Positions 50,032-58,780 of a stretch of DNA of 64,000 bases are shown one piece after another (positions within the stretch are counted from its first letter, which is position 1; every line of letters begins with the position of its first letter). Below the pieces are notes generated by a model, which was given only the letters and a program-made list of their open reading frames with translations, did no database searches and had not been told where the DNA came from. This DNA comes from Acidobacteriota bacterium (GTDB lineage Bacteria; Pseudomonadota; Alphaproteobacteria; Caulobacterales; Hyphomonadaceae). The translations under genes and the position numbers were made by a program. Where the stretch lies: positions 620,001-684,000 of the forward strand of contig JADJRB010000001.1 in NCBI GenBank assembly GCA_016712445.1, in the 5' to 3' direction.

Positions 50032-50183
50032 AGGACCGGATTGCCGGCCAAACAGGCTCGCCGGACCCGCCGCAAGGCTTCCCGGCACCCGTCCGTCACA
50101 GGAATGTGATGTCAGCGGTTGGCTGGCGTTCATCTAAACGTGATCACATGTTAGACAGAGAAAAACTGCTGGAGGCTGCTCCG

Positions 50184-50771
50184 ATGAAACGCATTTCCCT
50201 CGCCGCTGCACTCGCCGGTCTCGTCCTGCTCGGGGCCTGCGCAACCGCAACGCCCTATCAGGCCTCGACCGGCACCGACCGGGGCTATTCCGAACAGAAG
50301 ATCGAGGACAACCGCTACCAGGTGGAATTCGCGGGCAACTCGCTGACCGACCGCAAGACCGTCGAGACCTACCTGCTCTACCGGGCCGCCGAACTGACCA
50401 AGCAGAACGGATACGACCATTTCCGCGTCGTGCGCCGGGATACCGATGCGAACACCAAACTGGTCGGCGCCGGCGCGCCCTACGATCCGTTCTACGACAA
50501 CTTCTTCCTCAGCTACCGGTATTACGGCCCGCGCGCGGCCTATTTCTACGACCCCTACCGCCGCTTCTATCCCGGCCCGACCTACGCTTCCCGCTTCGGC
50601 TATTATGACCCGTTCTGGGGCGGACCGGCCGACTACCGCGAGCAGACGAGCTATGTCGCCTCGGCAGAAATCGTCATGGGCAAGGGCGAGAAGCCGGACG
50701 ATGTGGCGTATTTCGATGCGGCCCAGGTTATCTTCAACCTGACGGGTACGATCCAGCGCCCTCAGCCCTGA
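50184..50771 (+). CDS. Lipoprotein of the CC0125/CC1285 type
   Basis: The 195-residue product has a lipoprotein signal MKRISLAAALAGLVLLGACAT (Cys19). The mature part matches what I recall of the Caulobacter CC0125/CC1285 lipoprotein family: GYSEQKIEDNRYQVEFAGNS, then TVETYLLYRAAELTKQNGYDHF. A tyrosine- and proline-rich middle (FYDPYRRFYPGPTY, FGYYDPFWGG) follows. The role is unknown. ATG 50184 has GGAGG at 50171-50175. It ends at a rho-independent terminator. Confidence 0.85.
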   Translation: MKRISLAAALAGLVLLGACATATPYQASTGTDRGYSEQKIEDNRYQVEFAGNSLTDRKTVETYLLYRAAELTKQNGYDHFRVVRRDTDANTKLVGAGAPYDPFYDNFFLSYRYYGPRAAYFYDPYRRFYPGPTYASRFGYYDPFWGGPADYREQTSYVASAEIVMGKGEKPDDVAYFDAAQVIFNLTGTIQRPQP

Positions 50772-50796
50772 GCGCGCGACACTCGCCCACTGAATG

Positions 50797-50823
50797 GCCC
50801 CGCGGTAGCCCGCGGGGCTTTTT
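50797..50823 (+). terminator. Rho-independent terminator after the lipoprotein gene
   Basis: GCCCCGCG at 50797-50804 pairs with CGCGGGGC at 50811-50818, followed by TTTTT. It lies 25 bp after the stop. Confidence 0.9.
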
Positions 50824-50911
50824 CATGTGAGCTATGTTCATTCGGCACTAGGCAAGCGCGCCGCATGGGTTCAGAACGCCCCGTTCCATTTCAACCCCGG
50901 ACCGCCGCCCG

Positions 50912-52162
50912 ATGGCCGACAGCGAGAAACAAACGACGCAGCTTGCGCCGCCCACCGGGCTGCGCAAGGCGGAGCTTGTTGCCATCGTCGCCGGACTGAT
51001 GACGCTGAACGCGATGGCGATCGACATCATGTTGCCCGCCCTGTCGGAGATCGCCCGCGCGACCGGCCTCGTGGCCGCGCCCGGCGAAACGGACAACCGC
51101 CAGCAGCTGATCATCTTTGCCTACGTGCTCGGCTTCGGCGCGCCGCAGCTCGTCTGGGGCCCGATCACGGACCGGTTCGGCCGCCGCGCGCCGCTGTTCT
51201 TCGGCCTCGCCGGCTATATCGCCGCTTCCCTGCTGTGCGTGATGATGCGTGACTTCTGGGCGTTGCTCGCCGCGCGCTTCCTGCAAGGCCTGTTCTCGTC
51301 GGGGGCACGCATCGTCGCCTCGGCGGTCGTGCGCGACCTGTTCGCTGGCCGCGCGATGGCGAGCTTCATGTCGCTGGTGATGACCATCTTCATGATCGTG
51401 CCGATCATTGCGCCGACGCTCGGCCAGCTGATCCTCATGGTTGCGCCCTGGGAGGCGATCTTCATCTGGCTCGCTTTCTGGGGCAGCCTGATGTTCGCCT
51501 GGACCTGGTTGCGCCTGCCGGAAACCCTGCCGCCGATGGCGCGCCGGCCGCTCAACGTCGCCAGCGCGATCGACTCCTATCTTGCCGTCGGCCGCTCGCG
51601 CGTCAGCTTCGGCTACATGTGCGCCTCGGGCATCGCCTTCGGCGCGCTGTTTGCCTTCATCGCCTCGTCCGAGCAGGTGTTCCGCGAAGTCTTCGGCCTC
51701 GGCGATACGTTCGCCTACTGGTTTGCGGGCATCGCGGGCGTCATGGCGCTCGCCAACTTCACCAACTCGCGCCTCGTGGAAAAGATCGGCATGCGCCGTA
51801 TCAGCCACACGGCGCTGATCGTGTTCACGTCCCTGTCGGCCACCTTGGCCGGCATGACGATGCTGTTCGGCGAAAATTTCGCGCTCTTCTTTCCGCTGTT
51901 CGCTGTCGCCTTCGGCTGCTTCGGCCTGATGGGCTCGAACTTCAGCGCGCTGGCAATGGAGCCGCTCGGCAAGATCGCGGGCACGGCATCGGCCGCCTAC
52001 GGTTTCGCGACCACGCTCGCCTCGGCCATGGTCGGCGCGTTTATCGGCTCGCATTTCGACGGCACGACCGTGCCGCTGATGAGCGGCTTTGCCCTGCTCG
52101 GCGTCTCGGCGCTCACCTGCGTGCTGATCACCGAGCGCGGGCGCCTGTTCAGCCGTCACTAG
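50912..52162 (+). CDS. MFS multidrug efflux transporter, Bcr/CflA type
   Basis: The 416-residue protein has 12 predicted helices. Helix 1 (LMTLNAMAIDIMLPALSEIA) and the loop GPITDRFGRRAPLFFGL with QGLFSSGARIVASAVVRDLF match the Bcr/CflA drug exporters of the major facilitator superfamily. It is expected to use the proton gradient to export small molecules; the substrate is unknown. It starts after a short spacer following the terminator, so it has its own promoter or reads into the downstream DUF885 gene. Confidence 0.93.
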   Translation: MADSEKQTTQLAPPTGLRKAELVAIVAGLMTLNAMAIDIMLPALSEIARATGLVAAPGETDNRQQLIIFAYVLGFGAPQLVWGPITDRFGRRAPLFFGLAGYIAASLLCVMMRDFWALLAARFLQGLFSSGARIVASAVVRDLFAGRAMASFMSLVMTIFMIVPIIAPTLGQLILMVAPWEAIFIWLAFWGSLMFAWTWLRLPETLPPMARRPLNVASAIDSYLAVGRSRVSFGYMCASGIAFGALFAFIASSEQVFREVFGLGDTFAYWFAGIAGVMALANFTNSRLVEKIGMRRISHTALIVFTSLSATLAGMTMLFGENFALFFPLFAVAFGCFGLMGSNFSALAMEPLGKIAGTASAAYGFATTLASAMVGAFIGSHFDGTTVPLMSGFALLGVSALTCVLITERGRLFSRH

Positions 52163-52230
52163 GCTGCCTCGCAGTTGGCGCGGGCCGTGCGGCGGGCTAG
52201 TGGAATGAGACGTGCTGCGGGAGACGCCTG

Positions 52231-54057
52231 ATGAAACTGTTGCTGAAGATTGCCGGCGGCCTGGTCGCCCTTGTCCTGGTCGCGGCCATCGGCCTCTACA
52301 CCTGGTTCTGGGGTGCGCCGGTCGGCGTCAACAATTATATCAACAAGGCCACGCTGTCGGTTGCGATGGACTCGCCCGAGCTGATGACCCAGCTCGGCCT
52401 GATCGACAATACGCCGCTGGACTTCCATTCCGGCAAGCTCGCCGACTATACCAAGGCCGGCGATGACAAGTCGCTGGCAAAGCTGCGCAAGCTGCGCGCC
52501 GGGCTCGACAAGTACGGCCCGGATGGCCTCGAAGGCCAGGAACTGCTGAGCTACCAGATCGTCGCGTGGTTTTTCGATGACCTCCTGCGCCAGGCGGAGT
52601 TCGAGCACGGCGGATACCGTATCAACCAGATTTCCGGCGTGACGGTCGACCTGCCCCAGTTCCTGACGGATGCGCATGTGATCATCAACGAGAAAAGCGC
52701 GCGGCGCTATGTCAGCCGGGTCGAGGAATTCGGCCGTGTGCTGAAGGAAGTGCGCGTGCGCGTCGAGGAGGACAGGGCGGCCGGCGTCATCCCGCCCGAC
52801 TTCATCATCGACAAGGCGGTCGCGGGCATGGAAGCCTTCATCAAGGGCGGCGCCACCGAAAACGTCCTGGTCACCACCCTGCCCGCCCGGCTCGACAAGG
52901 TCGAAAAGCTGAGTGACGCCGCAAAACAGGACCTCATCGCGCAGACCACGGCGGCGGTGGAGACAGGGGTCATACCGGGCTACGAGGCGCTGATCGCCCT
53001 GATGAAGGAGATGCGCGCCGAGGCAACGCACGATGCGGGCATCTGGCACATTCCGGACGGCGACAGGATCTATGCGGCCGCGCTGAAATCCAACACCACC
53101 ACCGACATGACGGCGGACGAGATCCATGCGCTGGGCCTGTCGGAAGTGGCCCGTATCGAGGCCGAGATGGAAGCGATCCTAGCCGCGTCCGGCCGCACCG
53201 AGGGAACCCTCTCCGAGCGCATCGATGCCTTGATGACCGATCCGGAACAGGCATTCACCAATGACGAGGCGGGCCGGCAGGAGATGCTGGACTACCTCGC
53301 CGAGTTGAACGGCGAGGTGATGGCGAAGGCGGGCGACTATTTCATCACCCTGCCGACGCAGCCGCTCGAGATTGTACGTGTGCCCGAGTATGCGCAGGAT
53401 TCCTCCGCCGGCGGATATTATACCGGACCGGCGCTCGACGGCTCACGGCCGGGCCGGTTCTACATCAACCTCAAGAACACCGCTGACAATCCGCGCTGGA
53501 CGCTGCCGACGCTGCTCTATCACGAGGCGGCGCCGGGCCATCATTTCCAGATTTCGGCGGCGCAGCTGATCACGGGTGTACCGATGATCCGCAAGTTCAG
53601 CCCGTTCAACGCCTATACCGAGGGTTGGGCGCTGTATGCCGAGCGGATGGCGTCCACCGATATGGGCATGTATGCCGACGACCCGCTGGGCGACCTCGGG
53701 CGGCTGAAGGCCGAGATGTTCCGCGCGGTGCGCCTTGTGGTCGATACCGGCATGCACGCCAAGCACTGGTCGCGGGAAGAAGCGATCGACTACATGCGCG
53801 CCAAGACAGGCCAGACGGAGGCCGAGGTGACCCGCGAGATCGAACGCTATGTCGTGTGGCCGGGCCAGGCGACCGCCTACAAGACCGGCCAGCTCGCTAT
53901 CCTCGCCGCACGCGCACGGGCCGAAGCTGCGCTCGGCGACACGTTCGACCTGAAGGAGTTCCACGAGACGGTCCTCGGCAACAGCGCGATGCCGCTGGGC
54001 ATCCTTGACCGCGTTGTGGACGACTGGATCGCCGCCAAAAAGGCAGCGGCCAACTGA
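52231..54057 (+). CDS. DUF885 family metallohydrolase-like membrane-anchored protein
   Basis: The 608-residue protein starts with an uncleaved signal or anchor helix (about 5-25, IAGGLVALVLVAAIGLYTWFW) and then a long alpha-helical domain. It has the zinc motif HEAAPGHHFQ at residues 431-440 and the usual DUF885 companions SAGGYYTGP and TEGWALYAERM. It resembles M32-like carboxypeptidases and probably faces the periplasm. The substrate is unknown. Spacing to the MFS gene is 68 bp. Confidence 0.9.
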   Translation: MKLLLKIAGGLVALVLVAAIGLYTWFWGAPVGVNNYINKATLSVAMDSPELMTQLGLIDNTPLDFHSGKLADYTKAGDDKSLAKLRKLRAGLDKYGPDGLEGQELLSYQIVAWFFDDLLRQAEFEHGGYRINQISGVTVDLPQFLTDAHVIINEKSARRYVSRVEEFGRVLKEVRVRVEEDRAAGVIPPDFIIDKAVAGMEAFIKGGATENVLVTTLPARLDKVEKLSDAAKQDLIAQTTAAVETGVIPGYEALIALMKEMRAEATHDAGIWHIPDGDRIYAAALKSNTTTDMTADEIHALGLSEVARIEAEMEAILAASGRTEGTLSERIDALMTDPEQAFTNDEAGRQEMLDYLAELNGEVMAKAGDYFITLPTQPLEIVRVPEYAQDSSAGGYYTGPALDGSRPGRFYINLKNTADNPRWTLPTLLYHEAAPGHHFQISAAQLITGVPMIRKFSPFNAYTEGWALYAERMASTDMGMYADDPLGDLGRLKAEMFRAVRLVVDTGMHAKHWSREEAIDYMRAKTGQTEAEVTREIERYVVWPGQATAYKTGQLAILAARARAEAALGDTFDLKEFHETVLGNSAMPLGILDRVVDDWIAAKKAAAN

Positions 54058-54146
54058 GAACGCCCCGCAGACGCGACGTGATGCCTTTACGCTGGACCGG
54101 AATGCGATCAGCGTCGCTTGCGGGCTTGAGCGGGGAGACGGCGGCC

Positions 54147-54800
54147 ATGCAGACCAAGGGGCGGATTCAGTTGGCTGGGGTGGCACTTGCCATGCTCGGT
54201 CTAGTTGGTTGTGGCCAGTCAGGGCCGGCGCCCGCCGAAGAAGCGGTCGAGACCGCGGCGGTGGAAGCCCCCGCCCCGTTTGAACCCGGCGAAGCGGATT
54301 TCAAATGCATCCGGGACATGCATCCCGTGCGCGGATTTTACGTCGACAACCTTCTCGGCAACCTGGAGGGCACAATTGCCGCCGCCGAGTCCGAGACCGG
54401 CGCGGTCTATCCGGCCGGTTCTGTGGTCCAGCTCGTACCTGGCGAGGCGATGATCAAACGGGAGGCGGGCTTCAATCCGGCGACGAAGGACTGGGAGTTC
54501 TTCGAACTTGATGTCACTGAAGCCGGCGGCGCCATTCGCGTGCGCGGGGCCGATACGGTGGTGAACCAGTTTGGCGGCAACTGCCTGTCTTGCCATGAAA
54601 AGGCAAAGCCCGAGTTCGACCTGATCTGTGAACAGACGCACGGATGCGACCCGATCCCGCTGACGCCGGTGATGGTCAAGGCGATCCAGAATACCGACCC
54701 GCGCTGCCCGCCGGTCGAGAACCTCCCGCCCGAACAGCTGGAAGCACTCGCCATCCTGCAAGCCTTCCGCGACGCGGCGGCGGAGAGCGCTACCCCCTGA
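54147..54800 (+). CDS. Lipoprotein with a single CxxCH haem-type motif
   Basis: The 217-residue product has a lipoprotein signal (MQTKGRIQLAGVALAMLGLVGC, Cys22), an alanine/proline/glutamate linker, and CLSCH at residues 146-150 within FGGNCLSCHEKAKPEF, a potential c-type haem site. Three further cysteines follow (ICEQTHGCDPIP, PRCPPVEN). The domain otherwise does not match a known cytochrome I can name. It could be a periplasmic cytochrome. ATG 54147 has GGGGAGA before it. The last 11 bases overlap the 3' end of the convergent ecm gene. Confidence 0.72.
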   Translation: MQTKGRIQLAGVALAMLGLVGCGQSGPAPAEEAVETAAVEAPAPFEPGEADFKCIRDMHPVRGFYVDNLLGNLEGTIAAAESETGAVYPAGSVVQLVPGEAMIKREAGFNPATKDWEFFELDVTEAGGAIRVRGADTVVNQFGGNCLSCHEKAKPEFDLICEQTHGCDPIPLTPVMVKAIQNTDPRCPPVENLPPEQLEALAILQAFRDAAAESATP

Positions 54801-56781
54801 CGAGCCAGGCTTTTTCGACGAGCTTCGTCATGTCGCCCATGATTTCGGTGATCTTGAAATCCTTGGGCGTATAGACGCGGGCAATGCCCATCTGTTTCAG
54901 GGCGCGCGCATCTTCCGGCGGGATGATGCCGCCGACGACGACCGGCACATCGCCGAGCCCGGCAGCGCGCAATTCGGCGATGGTCTCGCGGACGAGATCA
55001 AGATGGCTGCCCGAGAGGATTGACAGGCCGACGACGTGGGCGTTCGCGGCCTTGGCCTGCGCGGCGATCTCGGAAGGCGTGAAGCGGATGCCCTCGTAGA
55101 CAACTTCCATGCCGACGGCGCGCCCCCGCGCGGCGATCTGTTCGGCGCCGTTGGAGTGGCCATCGAGGCCGGGCTTGCCGAGCACATATGTCAGTGTACG
55201 GCCGAGCGCTTTCGAAACGCGAGCGACTTCGGACTTGACGGTCTCGATGTCCTCTTCGCCGTCCGAGGCGACGACGAGCGCGACGCCGGTCGGCGCGCGG
55301 AACTCGCCGAACACTTCGCGCAGCACCGTGCCCCACTCCCCGGTTGTCACGCCCGCCTTGGCGCAGGCGATGGACGGCTCCATGATGTTGCGGTTCTCGG
55401 TCGCTGCCGCGCGCAGGTCCGCCAGCGCCGCCGAGGCCGCTTTCGCGTCGCGCGCCGAGCGCCAGGCTTTCAGGTCGCGCACCTGCGCGGCTTCCTCGGC
55501 AGGGTCGACCGTCATGATCGCGCCGTCGCCGGAGCCGAGCGGACTCGCTTCGGTTTCGGTATAGCTGTTGACGCCGACGACCTTCAGCGCGCCGGATTCA
55601 ATGGCGCGGATACGCTCGATATGGGCGCCGACCAGGCTCTCCTTCATGAAGCCAATCGCGTCCTTGGCGCCGCCCAGCGCATCGATCTTGGCCAGCGTGG
55701 CGCGGGCCTTGTCCTTCAGCTCGCTCGTCTTGGCGTCGATGACATGGCTGCCGTCGAAGATGTCCTCGAATTCCAGGAGGTCCGTCTCGTAGGCGAGGAT
55801 CTGCTGGAGGCGCAGCGACCATTGCTGGTCCCAAGGCCGCGGCAGGCCCATCGCCTCGTTCCAGGCCGGCAGCTGGAGCGCGCGGCAGCGGGCGCGTTTC
55901 GACAGGGTGACGGCGAGGGCTTCGATAAGGATACGGTAGACGTTGTTCTCCGGCTGCGGCTCGGTGAGGCCGAGGGAGTTGACCTGTACGCCGTAGCGGA
56001 ACAGCAGTGCTTTCGGATCGGTGACGCCATAGCGCTCGCGGCCGATCTCTTCCCAGAGATCGACAAAGGCCCGCATCTTACAAAGTTCTGTTACGAAACG
56101 CACGCCGGCGTTCACGAAGAACGAGATTCGGCCGAAGACGGTTTCAAAGTCTGATTCTGGAACTTGTCCACCTGTCTTGACCGTATCAAGCACCGCAATG
56201 GCCGTTGCAAGCGCATAGGCGAGCTCCTGCTCCGGCGTCGCGCCGGCCTCCTGCAGGTGGTACGAGCAGACGTTCATCGGGTTCCATTTAGGAACTTCGA
56301 CATAGCACCATGTCACCATGTCCGCGATCAGGCGCAGCGACGGCTCCGGCGGGAACACGTAGGTGCCGCGGGAGAGGTATTCCTTCACGATGTCGTTCTG
56401 GGTGGTGCCGCGCAGCTTCTTGCGGCTCTCTCCGCGCTCGTCGGCGAGGGCGACGTAGAGCGCCAGCATCCAGGCCGCCGGCGCGTTGATCGTCATCGAC
56501 GTGTTCATCTTTTCCAGCGGCAGCTGGTCGAACAGGAGGCGCATGTCGCCGAGGTGTTTCACCGGCACACCGACCTTGCCGACTTCGCCCTTCGCAAGGA
56601 TGTGGTCGGCGTCGTAGGCCGTCTGGGTCGGCAGGTCGAAGGCGATGGAGAGACCTGTCTGGCCCTTGGAGAGGTTCAGACGGTACAGTTCGTTTGATTT
56701 CTGGGCGGTCGAATGGCCGGCATAGGTGCGGAAGATCCAGGGCTCTTCAGGTGCGTGCTGGTAGTCCGCGCTATGGCTCAT
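54790..56781 (-). CDS. ecm: Ethylmalonyl-CoA mutase (MeaA type)
   Basis: The 663-residue coenzyme B12-dependent mutase turns (2R)-ethylmalonyl-CoA into methylsuccinyl-CoA in the ethylmalonyl-CoA pathway for acetyl-CoA assimilation. The MeaA/Ecm signature differs from methylmalonyl-CoA mutase: YAGHSTAQKSNELYRLNLSKGQTG (core HSTAQKSN), AFDLPTQTAYDADHIL, KWNPMNVCSYHLQEAG. The C-terminal B12 domain (from about residue 520) has DGHSNG, the DxHxxG motif. ATG 56781 follows GGGAGGA. It and ccr lie 2 kb apart in opposite directions, with the D-amino acid transaminase between. A dyad shared with ccr lies 22 bases upstream. Confidence 0.93.
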   Translation of the reverse strand: MSHSADYQHAPEEPWIFRTYAGHSTAQKSNELYRLNLSKGQTGLSIAFDLPTQTAYDADHILAKGEVGKVGVPVKHLGDMRLLFDQLPLEKMNTSMTINAPAAWMLALYVALADERGESRKKLRGTTQNDIVKEYLSRGTYVFPPEPSLRLIADMVTWCYVEVPKWNPMNVCSYHLQEAGATPEQELAYALATAIAVLDTVKTGGQVPESDFETVFGRISFFVNAGVRFVTELCKMRAFVDLWEEIGRERYGVTDPKALLFRYGVQVNSLGLTEPQPENNVYRILIEALAVTLSKRARCRALQLPAWNEAMGLPRPWDQQWSLRLQQILAYETDLLEFEDIFDGSHVIDAKTSELKDKARATLAKIDALGGAKDAIGFMKESLVGAHIERIRAIESGALKVVGVNSYTETEASPLGSGDGAIMTVDPAEEAAQVRDLKAWRSARDAKAASAALADLRAAATENRNIMEPSIACAKAGVTTGEWGTVLREVFGEFRAPTGVALVVASDGEEDIETVKSEVARVSKALGRTLTYVLGKPGLDGHSNGAEQIAARGRAVGMEVVYEGIRFTPSEIAAQAKAANAHVVGLSILSGSHLDLVRETIAELRAAGLGDVPVVVGGIIPPEDARALKQMGIARVYTPKDFKITEIMGDMTKLVEKAWLVRG

Positions 56782-56803
56782 GGCCGTTTTCCTCCCTGGA
56801 ATT

Positions 56804-56818
56804 GTTGCGGCGCAACAT
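56804..56818 (-). promoter_or_regulatory. Dyad GTTGCGGCGCAAC upstream of ecm, shared with ccr
   Basis: GTTGCG-G-CGCAAC at 56804-56816 is a perfect 6-bp-arm dyad, and TGCGGCGCAACAT (56806-56818) recurs exactly at 58663-58675 upstream of ccr. It lies just before the ribosome site of ecm, in the 5' leader or promoter. It is likely an operator for a regulator of the ethylmalonyl-CoA pathway. Confidence 0.5.
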
Positions 56819-56874
56819 GACCGAGCCTCTCTCGGCTGGCAAGGGCCGCCAAAACTGTACCGCTGCCTGCTTGA

Positions 56875-57441
56875 ATGCAGGCGCCAAGCCACGACATCTC
56901 AGCTTGCACCCCATCGACGAGCGAAAGCCGAGCCTTGCCCCAAGCTGCCAACGATCCCGTTTCCGCGCTGAAGACCGCAATCTCGCTGCGCGCTGCGGCA
57001 CTAGCCGCGTTTCCGGCCGGCGCGGTCCTGCTGGCTTTGCTCGAGCGCGGCTGGCTGGCGGTTGGGCTGCTTGCGGCGGCGATGCTCGGCGTCAGCCTGT
57101 TCGAGCGTCGCCGGATCGGCGCAGCGGTTGGCATCGACATCCCCTCCAGCCCTGCGATGCTGGTGACCGGGTTAATCGTGCGGTTCGGCCTGCTGACGGG
57201 CCTCTTCGTGGTTACGGTTGGCGTCCTTGCCCTTTTCCGTGACACGGCGCTGTCGGAGGGCATCGGCTGGCCGGATCTTGCCGTGGCGGCTTTCTCCGCC
57301 GGCGGCGCGATGGTCGCCAATGCGATGAGCGCGCTGCTGGCGCCTGTGCGGAACGAAGATGGCGCGCCGCCCAGCCGCAAGGCTCCCGCCGACGCGGTCA
57401 TTCTCGAAGGCGAGATCATCGACGCCGACCCGCCGGCGTGA
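56875..57441 (+). CDS. Small membrane protein of unknown function
   Basis: The 188-residue frame has an N-terminal soluble part of about 30 residues and then three or four hydrophobic segments (about 35-58, 60-75, 93-118, 130-150), ending in a soluble tail (ILEGEIIDADPPA). No family is recognised. The start is uncertain: ATG 56875 lies 94 bp upstream of the divergent ecm start and has no strong ribosome site; a TTG at 56935 is an alternative. It runs toward the SemiSWEET gene. Confidence 0.6.
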   Translation: MQAPSHDISACTPSTSESRALPQAANDPVSALKTAISLRAAALAAFPAGAVLLALLERGWLAVGLLAAAMLGVSLFERRRIGAAVGIDIPSSPAMLVTGLIVRFGLLTGLFVVTVGVLALFRDTALSEGIGWPDLAVAAFSAGGAMVANAMSALLAPVRNEDGAPPSRKAPADAVILEGEIIDADPPA

Positions 57442-57493
57442 CGCGGCCGCCGAAACGCCTTAACTGGTCGGCCCAGCAAAGGCGGAGTGGCAA

Positions 57494-57802
57494 GTGGCGG
57501 ACGTTTTCGGCTTCATCGGGGCTTTCCTGACAACTCTGTCCTTCGTGCCGCAGGCCTGGCTGGTGCTGCGCACCGGCAAAACGGAAGGCATTTCGCTGGC
57601 AATGTACGCGCTATTTACAATCGGTGTGGCCGCCTGGTTGGTCTATGGCATCTTCGAGAATGCACTGCCGATTATCGCGGCGAACGCGATCACGCTGTCG
57701 CTGGCGAGCATCATCCTCGGCCTGAAAATGCGCGCCGTGCTTCAGGCGCGCTCGAGAGCCCAAGGGGCTGCCGCCGACACATCCGCCCCCATCGCTTCGT
57801 AA
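57494..57802 (+). CDS. SemiSWEET-type sugar transporter
   Basis: The 102-residue protein has one triple-helix bundle with the PQ-loop motif FVPQAWLVLRTGKTEGIS near residue 18 and the second helix ISLAMYALFTIGVAAWLVYGI, then a third helix near 62-78. SemiSWEETs dimerise to move sugars down their gradient. The start is GTG 57494, with GGAG 8 bases upstream. The 3' end overlaps the convergent D-amino acid transaminase gene by 61 bp. Confidence 0.88.
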   Translation: MADVFGFIGAFLTTLSFVPQAWLVLRTGKTEGISLAMYALFTIGVAAWLVYGIFENALPIIAANAITLSLASIILGLKMRAVLQARSRAQGAAADTSAPIAS

Positions 57803-58632
57803 TAGAGCCGCTGGATCTGGCGGGTGACAAGGCCGGGCTTACCGCCCGCGACCGGCTTGCCGTCGAGGTGGGTCACTGGCGAGATCATCGCGCCGGCGGA
57901 GGTCGTGAAAACCTCGGCGGCGTTTACTGCCTCTTCCGGCGTGAAGGCGCGCTCGGTGATGGTGAAGGCGCCGTTCCCTCGCAGTGCCATGACGCCGGCG
58001 CGCGTGATGCCGGGCAGGATCGCCGGCGAAAGGTCCCGCGTGATGATCTCGCCGTCCCGACTGACGATCCAGGCATTGGCCGAGGCGGCCTCAGTGACGA
58101 AGCCATCCTCCACCATGAAGGCCGTGTCGGCGCCCTGCGCCTTGGCTGTCCGGTAGGCGAGGGCCTGCGACAGCAGCTGGGTGGTTTTCATATCGCGCCG
58201 CTTCCAGCGTGTGTCACCGAGGAACACCGCCTTGATGCCGTCGCGCGCCTGCGGTCCGATCAGGGACTTCGTATCCGCGTAGGCAAAGACAGTCGGCTGG
58301 AAGGCCTCCGGGCCGGCGAAGTCGCGGGTGTCGTAGGCGCCGCCGGTGACTTCCAGGTAGACGAGGCCCTCTTCCATCTTGTTGCGTACGATCAGTTCCG
58401 TGTGCAGCGCTTCCCAGCCCGCCGCGTCATGCGGGTTCGGGATGCCGATCCCGCCGAGCGTGCGGATGAGGCGGGCGATGTGGCCGGGAAGGTCAATGAA
58501 CTTGCCGCCATAGACGGCCGTCACTTCGTAGGCCGCATGGGCGAACAGGAATCCCCGGTCGAGGGGGGAAATCCGCGCCTCCGACTGTGGCAGAATGGAC
58601 CCATTGAGATGGACGAGGGGGCAGATGGACAT
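57742..58632 (-). CDS. dat: D-amino acid aminotransferase (class IV PLP enzyme)
   Basis: The 296-residue fold-type IV transaminase resembles D-alanine aminotransferases: VHLNGSILPQSEARISPLDRGFLFAHAAYE (core SPLDRGFLF), LVYLEVTGGAYDTR (with the strand VYLEVTGG), the PLP lysine in RRDMKTTQLLSQALAY, and EAASANAWIVSRDG. It makes D-glutamate or D-alanine for the cell wall or breaks down D-amino acids. ATG 58632 is chosen because the upstream frame is cysteine-rich noise and AGGCTTTTCC precedes it. It sits between ecm and ccr and overlaps the SemiSWEET 3' end. Confidence 0.88.
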   Translation of the reverse strand: MSICPLVHLNGSILPQSEARISPLDRGFLFAHAAYEVTAVYGGKFIDLPGHIARLIRTLGGIGIPNPHDAAGWEALHTELIVRNKMEEGLVYLEVTGGAYDTRDFAGPEAFQPTVFAYADTKSLIGPQARDGIKAVFLGDTRWKRRDMKTTQLLSQALAYRTAKAQGADTAFMVEDGFVTEAASANAWIVSRDGEIITRDLSPAILPGITRAGVMALRGNGAFTITERAFTPEEAVNAAEVFTTSAGAMISPVTHLDGKPVAGGKPGLVTRQIQRLYYEAMGADVSAAAPWALERA

Positions 58633-58661
58633 CGGAAAAGCCTGTAGAACTGGGCGATTTT

Positions 58662-58692
58662 GTGCGGCGCAACATTTTTCTTGCGTCGCGGC
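58662..58692. promoter_or_regulatory. Shared ecm/ccr motif and second half-site upstream of ccr and dat
   Basis: GTGCGGCGCAACAT at 58662-58675 shares TGCGGCGCAACAT exactly with the ecm upstream dyad, with the outermost left base changed. A related sequence TTGCGTCGCGG follows at 58681-58691, about 19 bases on between centres. The site lies in the 148-bp divergent region between the dat and ccr starts. Confidence 0.5.
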
Positions 58693-58780
58693 ATGACACT
58701 TGCCACTGTGCCCGCGCCAAAGGGGGCTGTGAAGACACCGCAGAGTGGCTGAAGCCCGACAGATCAAACGGAGGATGGTG

